A DNA stretch of 64,000 bases from positions 2,993,501-3,057,500 of the forward strand of contig OU015675.1 in the NCBI GenBank assembly GCA_907165275.2. Reading direction: 5' to 3'. Under the pieces are notes generated by a model. It had not been told where the DNA came from, searched no databases, and saw only the letters and a list, made by a program, of their open reading frames with translations. Source of the DNA: Zygaena filipendulae (taxonomy: Eukaryota > Arthropoda > Insecta > Lepidoptera > Zygaenidae). Made by a program: the position numbers and the translations under genes. Of the stretch, positions 43,521 through 58,500 are shown one piece after another (position 1 is the stretch's first letter; every line of letters starts with the position of its first letter).

Positions 43521-46500
43521 ATGGGTGAAACGGAGGAATTCGATACACTCACTTTTGAAAAGAGGCTAGCCACGCTAAAGGACACTCAGGAAAGTATCCA
43601 GGCGCTATCATCCTGGTGTTTAAAGCAGAGAGCACATCATAAGAAGATAGTTGCAAGTTGGTTAAATGTATTAAAAAGAGTGAAGATGGAGCAAAGACTT
43701 GTGCTTTTTTATTTAGCCAATGATGTGATACAGTACAGCAAAAGGAAAAACTTGGAGTTTGTTGAGAGTTGGGGTCTTAACTTGCAAAAAGCTACTCCAC
43801 TCGTCAGGTTAGTAACGGAGTCAATTCCTATAGTTTGTGTCTCCTCATATTATTATACATTATGCTGGACGTATTAAAATCTTGGTGATGGGTTCCTATG
43901 TGAATTTGTCTGTAGGTACATATTTATGTCCATTAACTCTCCCTATGGCTCTTATCTTTTTTACTGAAACTTTAAACTGATATAACTTCTTATTTATATA
44001 TTAGGATGGCTTCTGTTGAAATATTAATGCAATGATTTTGCCTAAATTCAGTAGATATTTTTAGTAAACTATCTTGGTAATGTTGAAGCTTACCTTGCTA
44101 TATTTTCCTTTTCACTCTTATATCTCAATATGAGAAGGCATAACTGACTTTAAAGGTAAAGTCCGTTTATCGTAAATCTAAAAAAATTACAAATATATAA
44201 TTATTACAGATAAAATATAGATAAACAATTATAATAAAAATGCTGTAATTGTTGACTGAAAGATCAAAATAAAATTGACGCTAGTAAAAATAATGTGATT
44301 TCATTAAGCTATCTTTTTAATTGCGTTCTACAACATAACTGCCATAATTTTGGTAGCAGATCAAGAAGAGACAGAAAGCCCTTTATATTATTTTAGTTAT
44401 AAATTAAATTTGTTAATTAAAAAAAAAAAATGTTTTGCAGAGATGAAAAAGTCAGACCAAAAATATTGAGGATATTCAAGATTTGGGAACAGCGCTCTGT
44501 GTATGATGATGAGTTCTTGTCAGATCTTACTGGATTGCTAAGTGCTGGTGCTGTCAAAAAGACTGATGATGATCCATTGGACTTCCAAGTAGGAAATTTA
44601 TCTCTGAATAAGCTCTTTGAAATATGATAAAAGGACAAAATAAACTTATCTAAACTAATGTTATAAAGGGGAAATGTATGATTTTTTGTGTGTTTGTTAT
44701 GATATGTTAAAACTACTGGACCGATTTCAATAATTCTTTCTCCATTAAAATGCTCTGTATCCATGAGTAACATAGGCTGGAAATCCGAAATAAAAAGTTG
44801 AAAAATAATAATAATTGGAGATAAATAATATGTATATTATTCATGTTGTGTTGTCAGTTGTTACCACGTGTGAGTTTAAAAACCACTAAACCCTGTGCAC
44901 CATATTTGAATAAAGCTTGAAAAAGTGCAAGATTTCTTTAGAGGATATAGTCTGTGTGACAAAGCCCCCTCCCCCTCCCCTGTGACCAAGTATTTTATTT
45001 TGAAAACTCTCCTCCCCCTGAACAGGTGACATAGTACGGGTACATTTTCTTATAGTTTTTGCAATAAAGTCTTAGCATTTATTACATGTACAAATATTTT
45101 ATTTGTAGATGTTGTGGGCACTATATTTTCTGTTTGGAGTTAAAAAAATATACACAAAAAATATCACCTAATATAACCATTTATTTACAATAGTGTGCCC
45201 CGTCACAGTAAAATAGTAACAGGCCCACTCACTTTACTGAATTTCTGTATCAGGTTTATGATAATGGAATACAACAAGGAATTTTTCACACAATATATTG
45301 AAAACAATTGAAAAGTGTATGTGAAGTTCACACTACTGGACCCAAGTGTTAAGTGTAGTGACATATACTCTAAGCATTAGAGTAGGCCTGTGTATCAGTA
45401 GTGAAGACATTAAAAGGCTGACATTGTTGTACAATGGGCTTGTCAACCAAATTTTAGTTTTTACGTCTTGTAGATTAATTAAATAAATTGAACACGTATT
45501 TTTTAATTTTTTACGTAATCAAAAAATAACGGAGATACAAATGTCGCATGACGCCACAACGTGCTCAGACGAAATAAAAACTCAAGACGGAACGCTGTGA
45601 ACAACAAAAAGAAGCCGATAAAACTACGCCTCGGCATGTACATGCACAGTTACACGCACACACATATAACGAAACTACGCCTTACCTTGTCAGTCGACCT
45701 ATTCCGGAGCGCGGAGTGTCACGTTGTAATAATTCCTAAGTTTTAAAGAAAAAATGCCGAATTGTGTAGTAAAAGGGTGTAAAAACCAATCTACGAAAAA
45801 TAAAAAGTAGGATAGAACCACATTTTCAATAAAATATCAATTTTAACAATTTATGACAACTTGGAACACAAAACCTCCACAACTTCCACAAACGTTGCTA
45901 CTAGTGAGCGTCACAATAGTCCCCGTTTATCGGGTAAGTTAATGTGACGTGGAACGAAATTAACACGTTCATTTACCTATTTCGATTTTAACTTTTATTA
46001 TTCATAAAGTTAATGTAAGTGTAAATAGGCGTTAATTTTTATTTTCCATATTTTATCATAATTTTGAAACCTATACATAGTTTTAAGGTTCTCGAATATA
46101 CAACCGAGGTATACAACTTAAAAAAATACTAACTTATCTATTTACTTATCCATTCATCTTTCTAGAACTTGGACAATTTTGGGTAATAAGTTTTCACTGC
46201 ACGGCAACACTCACTAAATGTCCACATCTTTACGAAACCGGCCTCACTTTTTTGTTGACAGCACTCCGTCTTGAGTTTTTATTTCGTCTGAGACAACGTG
46301 CTACAGTTTATATAACGGCGTGACGTCACGCGACTTTGATAATCATACCCCGGAAAAGAGCCTATGATATTTTGTATTTCAGCCGCAGCAGTTGGTGAAT
46401 AAGATTAAGCAATGTTCAGTATTGGAAGCAGACACAGATTTAAGATTGAAATATATACATGAGAGTCATTTGGAGCTGTCAGATGCTGATGCGTTGTGTG

Positions 46501-49500
46501 CTAGTCTCAAAGGTATGTAAAAGACATGTTTTTTAAAATATTTTATAATATACATTAAATGAAAAATAATGCACGAGTGTCATATTATCATGTATTTATA
46601 ATGTTATGCACTGCCCTCACCATTTCTATCTACAGCTCTCTTATCACCTTAAGGTGCCTTGAAATTTCTGCCTCTAGTAATAACTAATAAGGCTGCTTTT
46701 GGCTTTTGCTCTATCCTTTTCTTTTTGTCTGTCTAATATATACATAATACATATATCAATATAACAGTCAAAATGGGATAAGCGGTATTTTTTGCAGAAT
46801 AAAATGCCATTCTAGCCATAATATTCCAATCTAAAAATGTCACTTATACAATTTTGGCTGTTAGGCAACAATATGTTTAAGTGTAATAAAGTATGTTTTA
46901 TAAGACCAGCGTCGGTTCCCAGATGAGTTCCCTCTTGTGCTGAGCTGGTTGCCGTTTTATTGTAGCACAGTGTAAAACTCTTTGCTTTACTTCTAATGTA
47001 TAAAATTCTCGTGTCACAATGTTAGTTCCCGTACTCCTCCGAAACGGCTTGACCGATTCTCATGAAATTTTTTATGCATATTCAGTAAGTCTGAGAATTG
47101 GCTACTATCTATTTTTCATCCCCCTAAAGGGAGTTCCTGCGGGAATTCCGAAACTCAAGCGGGTGAAACCGCAGGGCACAGCTAGTATTTCTCTATTTTT
47201 ACTGTTGTCAGAACGAATAAATGTAATTTGATTTCATTTGAATTTGTTTCTAATGCTAAACATTCAGAGAAAAGAAACAAGGACGAGGTGGAGAAGGATC
47301 TCACTGAAGGCATCGGTTGCGTGGAGCGGTACACGCAGGCGCTGCAGCGCGAGATCGTGGCGCGCGAGGCGCTGCTGGCGCTGCTGGCGTCCGCCGCGCA
47401 GTACTACTCCACGCAGCGGGGCGAGGTCAAAGTGGTCGCCTATGTGAGTACCGAGTCGCGCCAGTTCCATTCATTTCGCTTTATTTCTTTACTAGTGGTT
47501 CCCCCACGGTAATTTCGGAGTTCCCGCGGAATTCCAGGATAACGACTCGATTGGCGCAGTAGGTCACCATGCCTACCTGTTAATCAAGGGGTTCCGGGTT
47601 CGATTCCCGGTGGGTGTGGACTTTGTGTGATGAACAGGGTTCCATTTTCCAGTCTGGGTGTGTATATAATAATAATATTTTTTCATTACTCATACTCGGA
47701 AAGTAGGTCTGAATCTGCCTGAGAAGCGGGTTGAAAGTAACACTTTTCAGCCCTAGGGAGAATCGCTTTCAACTGACGGCTGGATACGGCAGAAACCTAG
47801 AAACTTAAGTTTTTTTTTTATGTCATAGGGGGCAAACTGGCCAGTAGCACACCTAATGGATGATTTATGTAAAATAAAATTCATTCATTTTTTCTTGAAA
47901 TGAAATTTTCTAGGGGTGAAAGTAACTTATTTAGTCCCTCGAACTATTCCCGTCTCGGCACTAAATAAGTTACTTTCACCCCTAGGATAACAATGTACTT
48001 TTTCATTACTCATACTCGGAAAGTAGGTCTGAAGTTGCCTGAGAAGCGGGTTGAAAGTAACCCTTTTCAGCCCTAGGGAGAATCGCTTTCAACTGACAAC
48101 TGTCAAATTATTAAAAAAAAACTAGGTCTATTTTCACATTTCTATTGAACCATGTTTCAACTTTCTATACAGCCAGCGCGATGTAAAATTGAAATAACGT
48201 AAAGTTTAAGTAGGTATTAATTAAAATAAAATTCACTCACTTTTTCTTAAGCTAATTCCTATTTATATTTTTTTATTTTCTTTAGTTAATACTTAATAAT
48301 TAAAGAAAATATTTTTTTTAGGTCGCCACAATGTAAATAAAAAATACTGGCTGAATAGCTAGCCGGCCAAAGAAAAAGAAATAGGTAGGAAAGTGTCAAG
48401 CGACTATCCGATCTTCACTCATTTTTTCTTTAGCTAATTCCTATTTTTATTTTGACTTTCCTTGCATTCGTAATGAAAAGCACAGTGTTACCCTCGGGAG
48501 AAAGACTTATTTAGTCCCTCGATCTATTAGCGCCCTCGCTACGCTCGGGTGCCAAACCCCGTCTCGGGACTAAATAAGTTACTTTCACCCCTAGGATAAC
48601 AATGTACTATTTTATTCTCTTGGTTTCCACGACACAAGCTTACAGCTTAGTGTGGGATCAAGTAGATCTGTGTGTTGTGAAGTGGATTATTATTATTATA
48701 AACTATAGTGTAACCCTTCCTCCTAAATCCCTTTATCTATTGGTCAAAACCGCATCAGTAGTCTGTGAGTTTATTTATCGCGAACAGACAGACAGACAGA
48801 CGCGGCGGAAAACTTTGTTTTATAATATGCAAGGATTAGAGAAAAAAAACACACAAGTTGGAATATAGTTTAAATCATAAAAATTAACAATTAGTCCTAA
48901 ACATTTCCACAGATAATAATAGCCTTAGCATGGTGGCAGGAAAATGAGTCGCTGTGTCTACTTCTTCTAGACATATAAATAAAATTGAAATGTCAGTTTG
49001 TTTTCACTAAATGCATACGAAATTATATACGGTACTAACATCAAAAAATCAATTTTTAAACTTTTTCTCTGTCAGTCTGTCTGTTTCTTCCGGGTAATCT
49101 CTGAAACGGCTGGTGTCTGGACTTTAACTGGTAGCTGATGTTATAAGGCGTAACTTATGCTACGTTTTATCCCGGGATCCCACGGGATCTTCGCAACTAA
49201 CGCGGGTGAAACCCCGGGGAACAGAAGAAGAAGAAAATACATTTATTACACAGCTAGTAAACAAATAAAAATAGATGAATACTATGGGTCTTTGTTTTGG
49301 AGGATGTTTTTGCGTCGCCTCGCTGACTGCATCTTGGACATTAGCATGACGTGTGAACACCGGCAGGCGTACAAGAACTTCGGGTCGCGCGTGCGCGCGC
49401 TCAAGCGCAAGCTGGACGAGCTGATCCCGTCGCTGGCGAGCGCGGCGCCGTCGCCGCCGCAGCGCGACGAGGACGTCCCCTCGCCGGGGCCCGACGAGGA

Positions 49501-52500
49501 CCTCGACCTCCCCAACACCGCCGACGCCGACGCGCCCGACGACGGTGAGTCGTATTCAAACACCTGCTAGATATACTATATGTATATGTATGTCACTAGC
49601 TGTTACTACCCTGCGACTTCACCCGTCTTAATTTCCCGCAACACCTAAACCTACGCCTGTACATACCTAGTAAATTTGTTGTCTTTCTTTCTTTTTTCTA
49701 CGACATTAATATAATATGTTATTAGCTGTTCCCTCCAACTTCACCCATGTTTTTTCGGAATTTCTGCAGCAATAACTATATGGAATACTAGCTGTTTCTC
49801 GCAGTTTCACCCGCTTTAATTTCGGAGTTCTCGCAGGAATTCCAGGATAACAAGTATCTCTGTACCCCTGAAAACGTGTATGCAAAATTTCGCGGTGATC
49901 GCTTCAGTCGTTAAGGCGTGAATGTGTAACAAACAAAGGATATACTTCTGCGTTCTGTCTATAACTTTAGCAGTAACAGATGTTTGCATAATAGTATAAA
50001 ATAATGTAATAGTGTAATATTTATTCATATTCTAGAGTCGTACAACATAGACAAAACCTTCAACACGTCCCTGGCGGCGGACGGCTCCCTCTACAACTTA
50101 GGCCTCTCGTCGTTCCTCACTTCCGACAACACTATGGCGATATTCAACGACTCGGATCAAATGAACAATAGTAGTGGTATGGGAATTTGTTTTGTAAAGT
50201 TCATCGATGTTTTTTTTTATTCATAATATTCTTTAGTTTAAATTGAAATTGCATTATACAAAGCCATTTCTATACTAATTACCCAAGGTACACAATCATC
50301 GACCCAAATGAAAGAACCATAGATTTGAAATCTGTGAAATCTTTAGTTCTTTACAATTGATAGTTTTTTTTTAAAACAGCTCATGTCGTAGGTTTAAATT
50401 AGAAGGTACGGATATATTACAATTTGGTATGTCTATAGGTAAGTACATACCAAATTGTAATTTTGCACTCCAAATAACTTGATTGTACAAACTACATAGT
50501 ATTGTTCAAGTGCTGGTTGGGTTCAAATTAATTCTTTATCATAAATTGTCTTACTTTATCGTATTCTCTCAACTACTTCATATTGTCGGAGTTACCATGG
50601 CAACACATAGTGCCCGGGCCCTGAGCCATAAACTAAAAAGAAGAAGAGAACTATAAATTTGGGTGAAATGTAAAAAAATATAATTATATCAATGTTTACA
50701 GCCAATAAAATAGAAGTGATCAGCTCAAGGCCCAGCAGCGAAACGCAAGACTTCAACATAAATGACTTCCTCAAAACGCTCATACCAAACGATAGCAATG
50801 TGACCACATCGGACAACAACTCAGGTATCCATTTTTGTATGTATTTTTTTTATTTCAATTTTTATTCACTTGCTGACACAACTCATTTTATTTAACCTTA
50901 TCTGTGACTGTCTGTATTATATTCTATACACTACCTGGTGCTCAGTTTCACTCACTTCAGCTTCAGGATTCTTCTGGGAACGCATAGTTCTAAGAAAAGC
51001 CAATAAATAACGATTACTTGTTTCCAACATCCGATTTAAAGTAAAACAAATTATATTTTTACATGTGGAAACAGAATTAAAATCCGTTCAATTGTTTGGG
51101 AGCTCACCATGAACAGACAGAGAATTTTTTTCATATGAACAGATAAATACTTTTTTTATTTCAAAACTGATCGAAATGTTCTTTATGTTTTATTTGATTA
51201 TCAATTGACACGCCACCGTAGTTTTAGTAAATATACCTATTCAACTTGCTGTCAATTGTTCCATGCAAACTTGCCCCCCTTATCACCCCCTTAGGGGTAG
51301 AATTTCGGGAAATCCTTTCTTATCGGATGCCTACGCCATACAAAGAACACACTCTCCAAGTTTCAGGTCTCTACGACCAGCGGTTTAGGCTGTGCGTTGA
51401 TCCATCAGTCATTCAGAACAAAGAATTTTATATAATACTAGCTGTGCCCCGCGGTTTCACCCGCGTGAGTTTCGGAATTCCCGCAGGAACTCCCTTTAGG
51501 GGGGGTGAGAAATAGATGTTGTCCGATTCTTAGACATACTGAATATGCATACAAAATTTCATAAAAATCGGTCAAGCCGTTTCGGAGGAGTATGGGAACG
51601 AACATTGTGACACGAGAATTTTATATATTAGATATAGATATGTAAGGATGTACACACACACACACACACACACACACATGCGTTTATTTATCCTATTTCC
51701 GTGAGTATATTAATGCAACAGTCCCGCTCGATGCCCGCTCCGACAGTGACGAGCGCGACCATGTCGCAGAAGTCGCAGGACGCGCTCCCCGGCCTGGACC
51801 TGCTGACGCCGGACAGCACGGGCAACCCGCCGCCGCCCACCTCCTTCTACGGCACCATGGACAGCATCAGCGGTGAGTGTGGCCGCGCGCGCCCTGCGCC
51901 TGTCGCGGGGGGCTTCCCGCCGGGTGGGGGGGTATGCCCGGGGAACCGCAGCGACGACTGTACATCGTCGGAGGTCGTATCTATACTTCTATCTATACTA
52001 ATACTAGCTGTCCCCCGCGATTTCATCCGCGGTAATTCCCGCGGAGGTTGCGGGAAAAAGTAATCTATGTCCTTTAGTTCCCGAGGGAATTCCGGGATAA
52101 AAAGTTGGGCTATATTATAAATGGTTGCAAAATTTTATCAAAATCCGTTCAGTAGTTTCGGAGTCCATCGCGGACAAACAACGTGACACGTGATTTATAT
52201 ATATTAGATTACAAAGAACAAAAAAAAAATATGAATAAAAAAAAAGTTTGTGGGTTTGTGAGTTTCTGACGTTGTAGGGGGTAATCTCTGGATCTACTGA
52301 ACCGATTTAAAAAATTCTTTCACTTATAGGGTAACTTTTATCCCGGAATTCGATAGGCGATACGATGAGTTGAAAGGTCGCGTGACGTCACGATCCGGTA
52401 CAGTTTATCCGGTGCTTATACCGGCTAATCATAATGACGTCACGGGCCCCCACTCCGAACTTTAATGCGTTTTATTTTAGTATTTTTTCAATAATTAGAA

Positions 52501-55500
52501 AAAGCAAAAAATACGTGTCTATTATTGTATTTACTATCTAACTGACGGACTAAATAGAATTTAGATTTTTTTACCCCGTCATCATGCCCATTTTCTACGT
52601 CACTGAATAATTCTAACTGTATCTGCTACCATAACTTGCGGGAACTCCGAAATTAACGCGGGTGAAACCGCGGAGAACAGCTAGTATTCTCTAATTTTAA
52701 TTGTTTACGTATTTCGAAGCAGTTGTGAATAACTTTGACTTTTCCTATCTTTTCAGATTGGTTTGGTAAATAATAATTTTATTTATCTGTAAATAAAAGT
52801 CGCCTCATTAGTCTTAACATAATGTAATAGTTAGAGCGTCTATTAGTAATAGTGTAACTCCTAAACGAGATGTATCTGTAATCTGTATGCATAGACTATA
52901 GAGTACATAGAAGATGGTGAAGAAATGTTGACTGTATGACTGTATAATAACGTTATGCTTCGCAGACGAGGTCTCGCCTCAACCTTACCATACGGAGCCG
53001 AGCAGTACGTGGAATAACGCACCATGGACTGTGCCTGTAAGTATACTATATTATACTAGCTGTTCCCAGCGGTTTCACCCGCGGTAATTCCCGAGTTCCC
53101 ACGGGAATGCCGGGTTACAATATAGCCTCTGTTACTCAGGGATAACGTAGCATTCTAATGGTGAAAGAATTTTTGAAATCGGTCCAGTGGTTTTTGAGTT
53201 AAATCGTAACAAACAAACAAATTTTTCCTCATTATAACATTTGCATGTGTACATTGCCCATAAAAGACTACTCCCTTTTTACGGACTTACGGAGTTTAGC
53301 CAGCCTCGGGTCACAATCCCATTGTACAGTTTGAAAATGCAGTTTCTTTCTTTCCATTCTCGCCAAAAACTTTTGTGTCATCTATCACCTTTTCACATGT
53401 CAACTGGGTACGTATGTATTTTTGAATCATTTGAATTAGTTTTCGCACACGGAACCGGAAGATTCGCATGCGAATGTTTAGATAATAATACATATACGTG
53501 CAATCGCATTCGAATCTTGTGATTCCGTGTGCAAAAGTAATTCGAACGATTCAAAAACACGACCCCTGTCCCCTGTCCCCTGTCCCCTGTCCCGTGTCCC
53601 GTGTCCCGTGTCCCCTGTCCCCTGTCCCCTGTCCCCTGTCCCCCGTCCCCCGTCCCCTGTCAACTGTCCCCTGTCACCTGCGACGTGTGGCGTGCTTGCA
53701 GCCGCAGAGCACGGCGCCGCCGCGCGTGCTGTTCGCGGACACGCCCGAGTCGCCGCCGCCCGCGCCGCTGCCGCCGCCGCCGCTCATACCCGACGTGTAC
53801 ACGCAGGTGCGTGCACGCATACATAAAAAAATACCAGTTTTCGTCGAGATACGTACGCAATTCGATAGAAGTTTATGTTATTAACTCTTTTGGTCGCTAT
53901 TATCCTAAGTATTTTAAAACTTCACAACCCGTTATTATATTATAATAACCCTAACCGCCGCACTCAGAGTCGACTTTAATGATTACTTAGTTAAGTATAG
54001 ATTTTTAAAACAAAACTGCCGCAATCAGAGACGTTCAGTAAATTAATGTTAATTGGCATTTAATGAGATGTAACTTAATTAGTTAAATGCCAATTAACAT
54101 TAATTTACTGAACGTCTCTGATTGCGGCAGTTTTGTTTTAAAAATCTATACTTAACTAAGTAATCATTAAAGTCGACTCTGAGTGCGGCGGTAAAAGAAG
54201 TCGTCCACATAAAGGTTTGAGACGGAGCTCATGTATGATAATAATAATAAGTTTATTTGATACCAAAATCATGCATCAAAAAAACAATGTGGCTTAAAAT
54301 AAGTTTTGATTTATATTTCAACAAGTTTATGGCTAATGCTAATATTACGGCCCAATCTCCTTTTGGTGAGTGTGACCCTCACGTTATCGAACGCGGTGCA
54401 CATTCCGTTGTCCATTAAACATTCGACGCCGAGTGTAGTCCCGTGTGTGCTGACGGTGCTGACGGTGCTGACGGTGTGCGCTGTGCCCTGTGCAGGAGCT
54501 GCCCGCGGCGGACGTGGACCACCGCGGGCTGCTGCCGCCGCCGCCGCCGCCGCCCGTGCTGCCCTCGCTGCCCGTGCTGGGACGTGAGTACACACCGCAC
54601 ACTACACACTACTGGCACACACTGCATCAGCCCAGCGACACTCCCTTGAACCAAAAGTTACTATGGATCTTAGAGACTTACGACTTAGTCTATTTAGCTT
54701 GGTACCGACTTTGAACCGATCAGCACATATTACCTATAGTACGGACCGCCAAGAGGGGATTTGTGGATTAGCTAAAGCGCGTCAGATGAACATAAGGGGG
54801 GTACCTTGCACCATGTTGAGTACCTCCACCAAATATAGGCCCTCTATACTGGTGGGTGCGTCTAGAATAACCGATCAGATTAGTAAAAAAAATCGATAAC
54901 TCGAAATACTCGAGCGCGTCAGATTAAGATATGGTGGGTTAATTACATAGTGAGAAGTATGTATATGAATAATCTGACCATTTGAACGTGACGTAAGGGA
55001 GTTAGAGGATCACAAACTTGCAAAAAAAAAACGCAACTTCGACATTCTCGAGCGCAGTTGATTTATTTTTTATTTTAAAGTAAATAACTCAAGGATAGCG
55101 GGAAAAATATAATCTGCCGATTTTCATAAGCCGAAGAAACAAAAATCGTCTTCAAATCGAACGAGCAGCTGCAGTGAAACATGTACCTATTCATATCTCT
55201 GTCTTTCTTTCCCTTTTACTTTTTCTCTATCTCTCACTCTCTCGCACCGTCCTCACACTACTTTCCGTCGCCATAACGTCATCACAGTATATCACGGCGC
55301 TAAACGTGTCAAATTATAACTTTTTTTGGTCGGTTAAAATACATATTAAAATAAGTTAAGGTAAGTATTACATCAAACTATAGGTTCACCTATAACCTTT
55401 CACTTTAATGTAATTATATATACATATTATATAATAAAGCTCATCACAAAACAACGCGTTCATGTTATTATATGTAAAACGCTCTGGCTTGTTTGTGCTT

Positions 55501-58500
55501 TAAAGTTAGTTTTGTGAATAATGTTTTGTGAGCTTTTACATATTTCATAGAAATATAAAGTGTGTTTTTTGTGAACAAGAAATAGCTCATAAAGTTATTA
55601 AACTTACACGTCAGAAAGAAAAAAAAATCTTAAAAATAAATCATAATTTTTGTTTCTAGCAGTCAGATTAATAATACCCCTCAAAATTATTGTCAGATTT
55701 TAAGCCAACATAACTTGGAGTGCAAGCTGAACCTTCTGTAAAATAATCTGACACGGTCGAGTATTTCAAAATTGAGATTTTTTTTTGCATTTTCAAAAAT
55801 TCGCTACTACCTTGCGTCACCTCCAAATTGGCAGATTTTCGAAGGGGAGCATTTTTAGGGCTCACTTAACATCCCCTTTGAATATCTGACGCGCTGGAGT
55901 AAATGTTTTTTTTTTTCATTTTCTCCACTTCCGGATAGCCACCCCCACCACGCAAATCGGCAGATGAATATATTTTCGATATCAGAGACACCTTGGAGTA
56001 TCTAAACTGCAATATCTGACGCGCTCGAGTATTTCCATTTTAATACTTTTTTTTTACATTTTTGAAAGCCTTTCTACAGGCTAAACCCACCGGTGAATGA
56101 AAAAATATCATATGACCTTATTTTGTTTATATCTCCTAATCTTCAAAACCCAATAGGTCCCAACGACGCTCGAGTCACTCCCGAATTAGCATCGGTATCT
56201 CCCGTACTACTACCTTTCTCTCTTTTGCATTAAATCTGTAAATTTGACGATTTTTATTTATTAACGGGTCTCATGGATGTAAGTTTGAAATCGGCCGGGT
56301 CGGTACGGTTATTTGAAATATTGTAATGTTGTCATTTTGAAGAGTCACACAATTCGCGTATTCCAGACATGGAGGACGTGGATCATAGAATGCTGCCATC
56401 ACTGCCGCCGCCGCCGCCGCCCGTCACGGTGGCACCCACCCGGCATCCCGTCCAACAAGGTATACACGTATACATGGACAATCAACCCGGTTCAAACTCG
56501 GTGCTTGGGTGTAAATCGGGTTTAAACCCAAGCACCGGGTAGATTGCCCATCTCGATGCAGCTTTCTAATAGAGCCTTATATGCTTCTGTCGGAGCATCT
56601 AGAACGGTAGCAGGTACATGCAGTACCTATAGTGGAACTTATGCTTAGTGTTGTGTGGTATTAATAACCAGCTGAGTTCTTGCGGTAATTCCAGGATAAA
56701 ATAGAGATATAAACCTTCCTCATGAATCACTCTATCTATTAGTGAAAATCGCATAAAAATCCGTTGCGTAGTTTTAAAGATCTAAGCATACATAGGGACA
56801 GACGGCGGGGAGCGACTTTGTTTTATACTATGTAGTATGTAGTGATATAATAATACTTGGATACTATTATAGCTACCTGCAAGTCGATATTCGATAATCG
56901 TTAACGCACAGAAAGCTAAGGAATGAATCGTCATGTCATATGGTTTCGTAATATCGTCCTTATTTTTATTAAGTTTCACACTGATCAGATCATAATAACT
57001 ATTTTTATTATAACTTATTACTTTCCATTGTGACCTTAAGATTTATTTTATTTCTTTTACAACATTCAATATATTCTATCATTCAATATACTCAAACCTG
57101 ACAAGGTTACACGGATCACAAACTCTCCTTATCTCCCCCCCTCTCCCACTTTATTTCGCCACCCTCTCTCCCTATCTCTCCCCTCCTCTCTCCCTCTTCC
57201 CCCCACTCGCTCTCTCTCCATGTCCACCCCTACCCCCTCTATCTCTGTCCATGTTGTCTGACGTGCGGCGCCGTCCCCAGACGTGGACCACAGGAACCTG
57301 ATATCGCTGACGCACCAGCCGCCGCCCGCGCCGCCGCGCCCGCTCGCCGCGCGCCAGCCGCCGCCCGCCGGCGACCAGGTGCGAACTCTAAATATTATTT
57401 ATATCTTTATTCAAAGTTGGTTATCACGATCAACGACAAACGTATTCCTGGCGCCAGACACGTAATATTCCGTTAGGGACAAACCATTTCATTTTTGTCT
57501 ATTTATAAAAATACACTTTCAAATTCAATTTCGTAACTCGTGTACTTATAGTATACACACACAGTCCTTGTAGTTTTATATTATAATTATTATGATCCTA
57601 GTATTCCAAACAGTAGGAGAAATCATGCCTAAAATGTGTGGCGTAAGTTAAGGCTGCCAAAATATGACGGCGAAAGGGTTAAAATATGGCTAAAGGTTAA
57701 ACTTGAACGCGCTTCATAATTGTCTCCAGGACTATAGGGTGGCGCCGATGGTGGCGCCGATAGTGGCGCCTTCAGACATTGTGGAGAGCGTTGATATGGA
57801 CCTGTCCGAAGACGAGGAGCAGCGTGAGTAAACTCTATACATCTACGAGTAGTTGAGCACACCTGGGACACTTCAGACAAGAGAAATTCAACTTCCCCCA
57901 CTACCGTGGGCGAGCGGCGGTGGGGGGAGAGGGACACATTCAAGTAGATACTGTCCGACACACACACAGCAGCGACGCCACACTCCGCTGCCGCCCCTGG
58001 GCTCGCCGCTACTTTCTGGCGGGGGGAGGAGAGTGTCGTCTGACTGTGTAGTTATAGGCAATACCCTCATAGACCCGCGCCGCGGCGACTCGGTCCGTGT
58101 AATGCGAGTATGTCGATATATACGTAATTAAGTATATAAACCTTCCTCTGGAATCACTATGTATGGGGAAAACCGCATGAAAATCCGTTGAGTAGTTTTT
58201 GAGTTTATCGCGAACAGACAGACGCGGCGGAAGATTTTGTTTTATAATATGTAAGCATGCGAATGTGAGTTTATTCCTTTGTTTGTTTGTTATGTTTTTA
58301 TGCCTTAACCATTCAACCGATCATCATGAAAATTTTCGTACACCTTTTCAGGGGTACAGAAGGTACTTTCGATCCCGGAAATACCGCTGGAACTCCGAAG
58401 TAAATCGGCTATATTGAGTGAATAAATTTATTATTAACGTTCCAGACGGCATGTACAACCAACTGGAGGCCGGCCGGCGGGCGAGCTTCAACAACAACAA

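Larger units (their letters stand above)
44589..46382. other. RPRD2-like intron 2 with nested transposons
   Basis: 44589-45430 shows only AT-rich DNA and a short CCCCCTCCCCCTCC tract at about 44966-45020. 45440-46345 is an old CRE-bearing MITE (ACACGTATTTTTTAA ... GGCGTGACGTCACGCGA) split by a P-like element. Intron 1 (43808-44440) holds nothing recognisable. Confidence 0.6.

Noticed and set aside
45561..45746. 61-codon frame in the P-like element
   Set aside because: Starts inside the TIR and lacks motifs; the THAP-like start at 45754 is the meaningful one.
50416..50461. microRNA precursor
   Set aside because: 17-bp arms and a 12-base loop are shorter than typical pre-miRNAs; retained only as a small hairpin.
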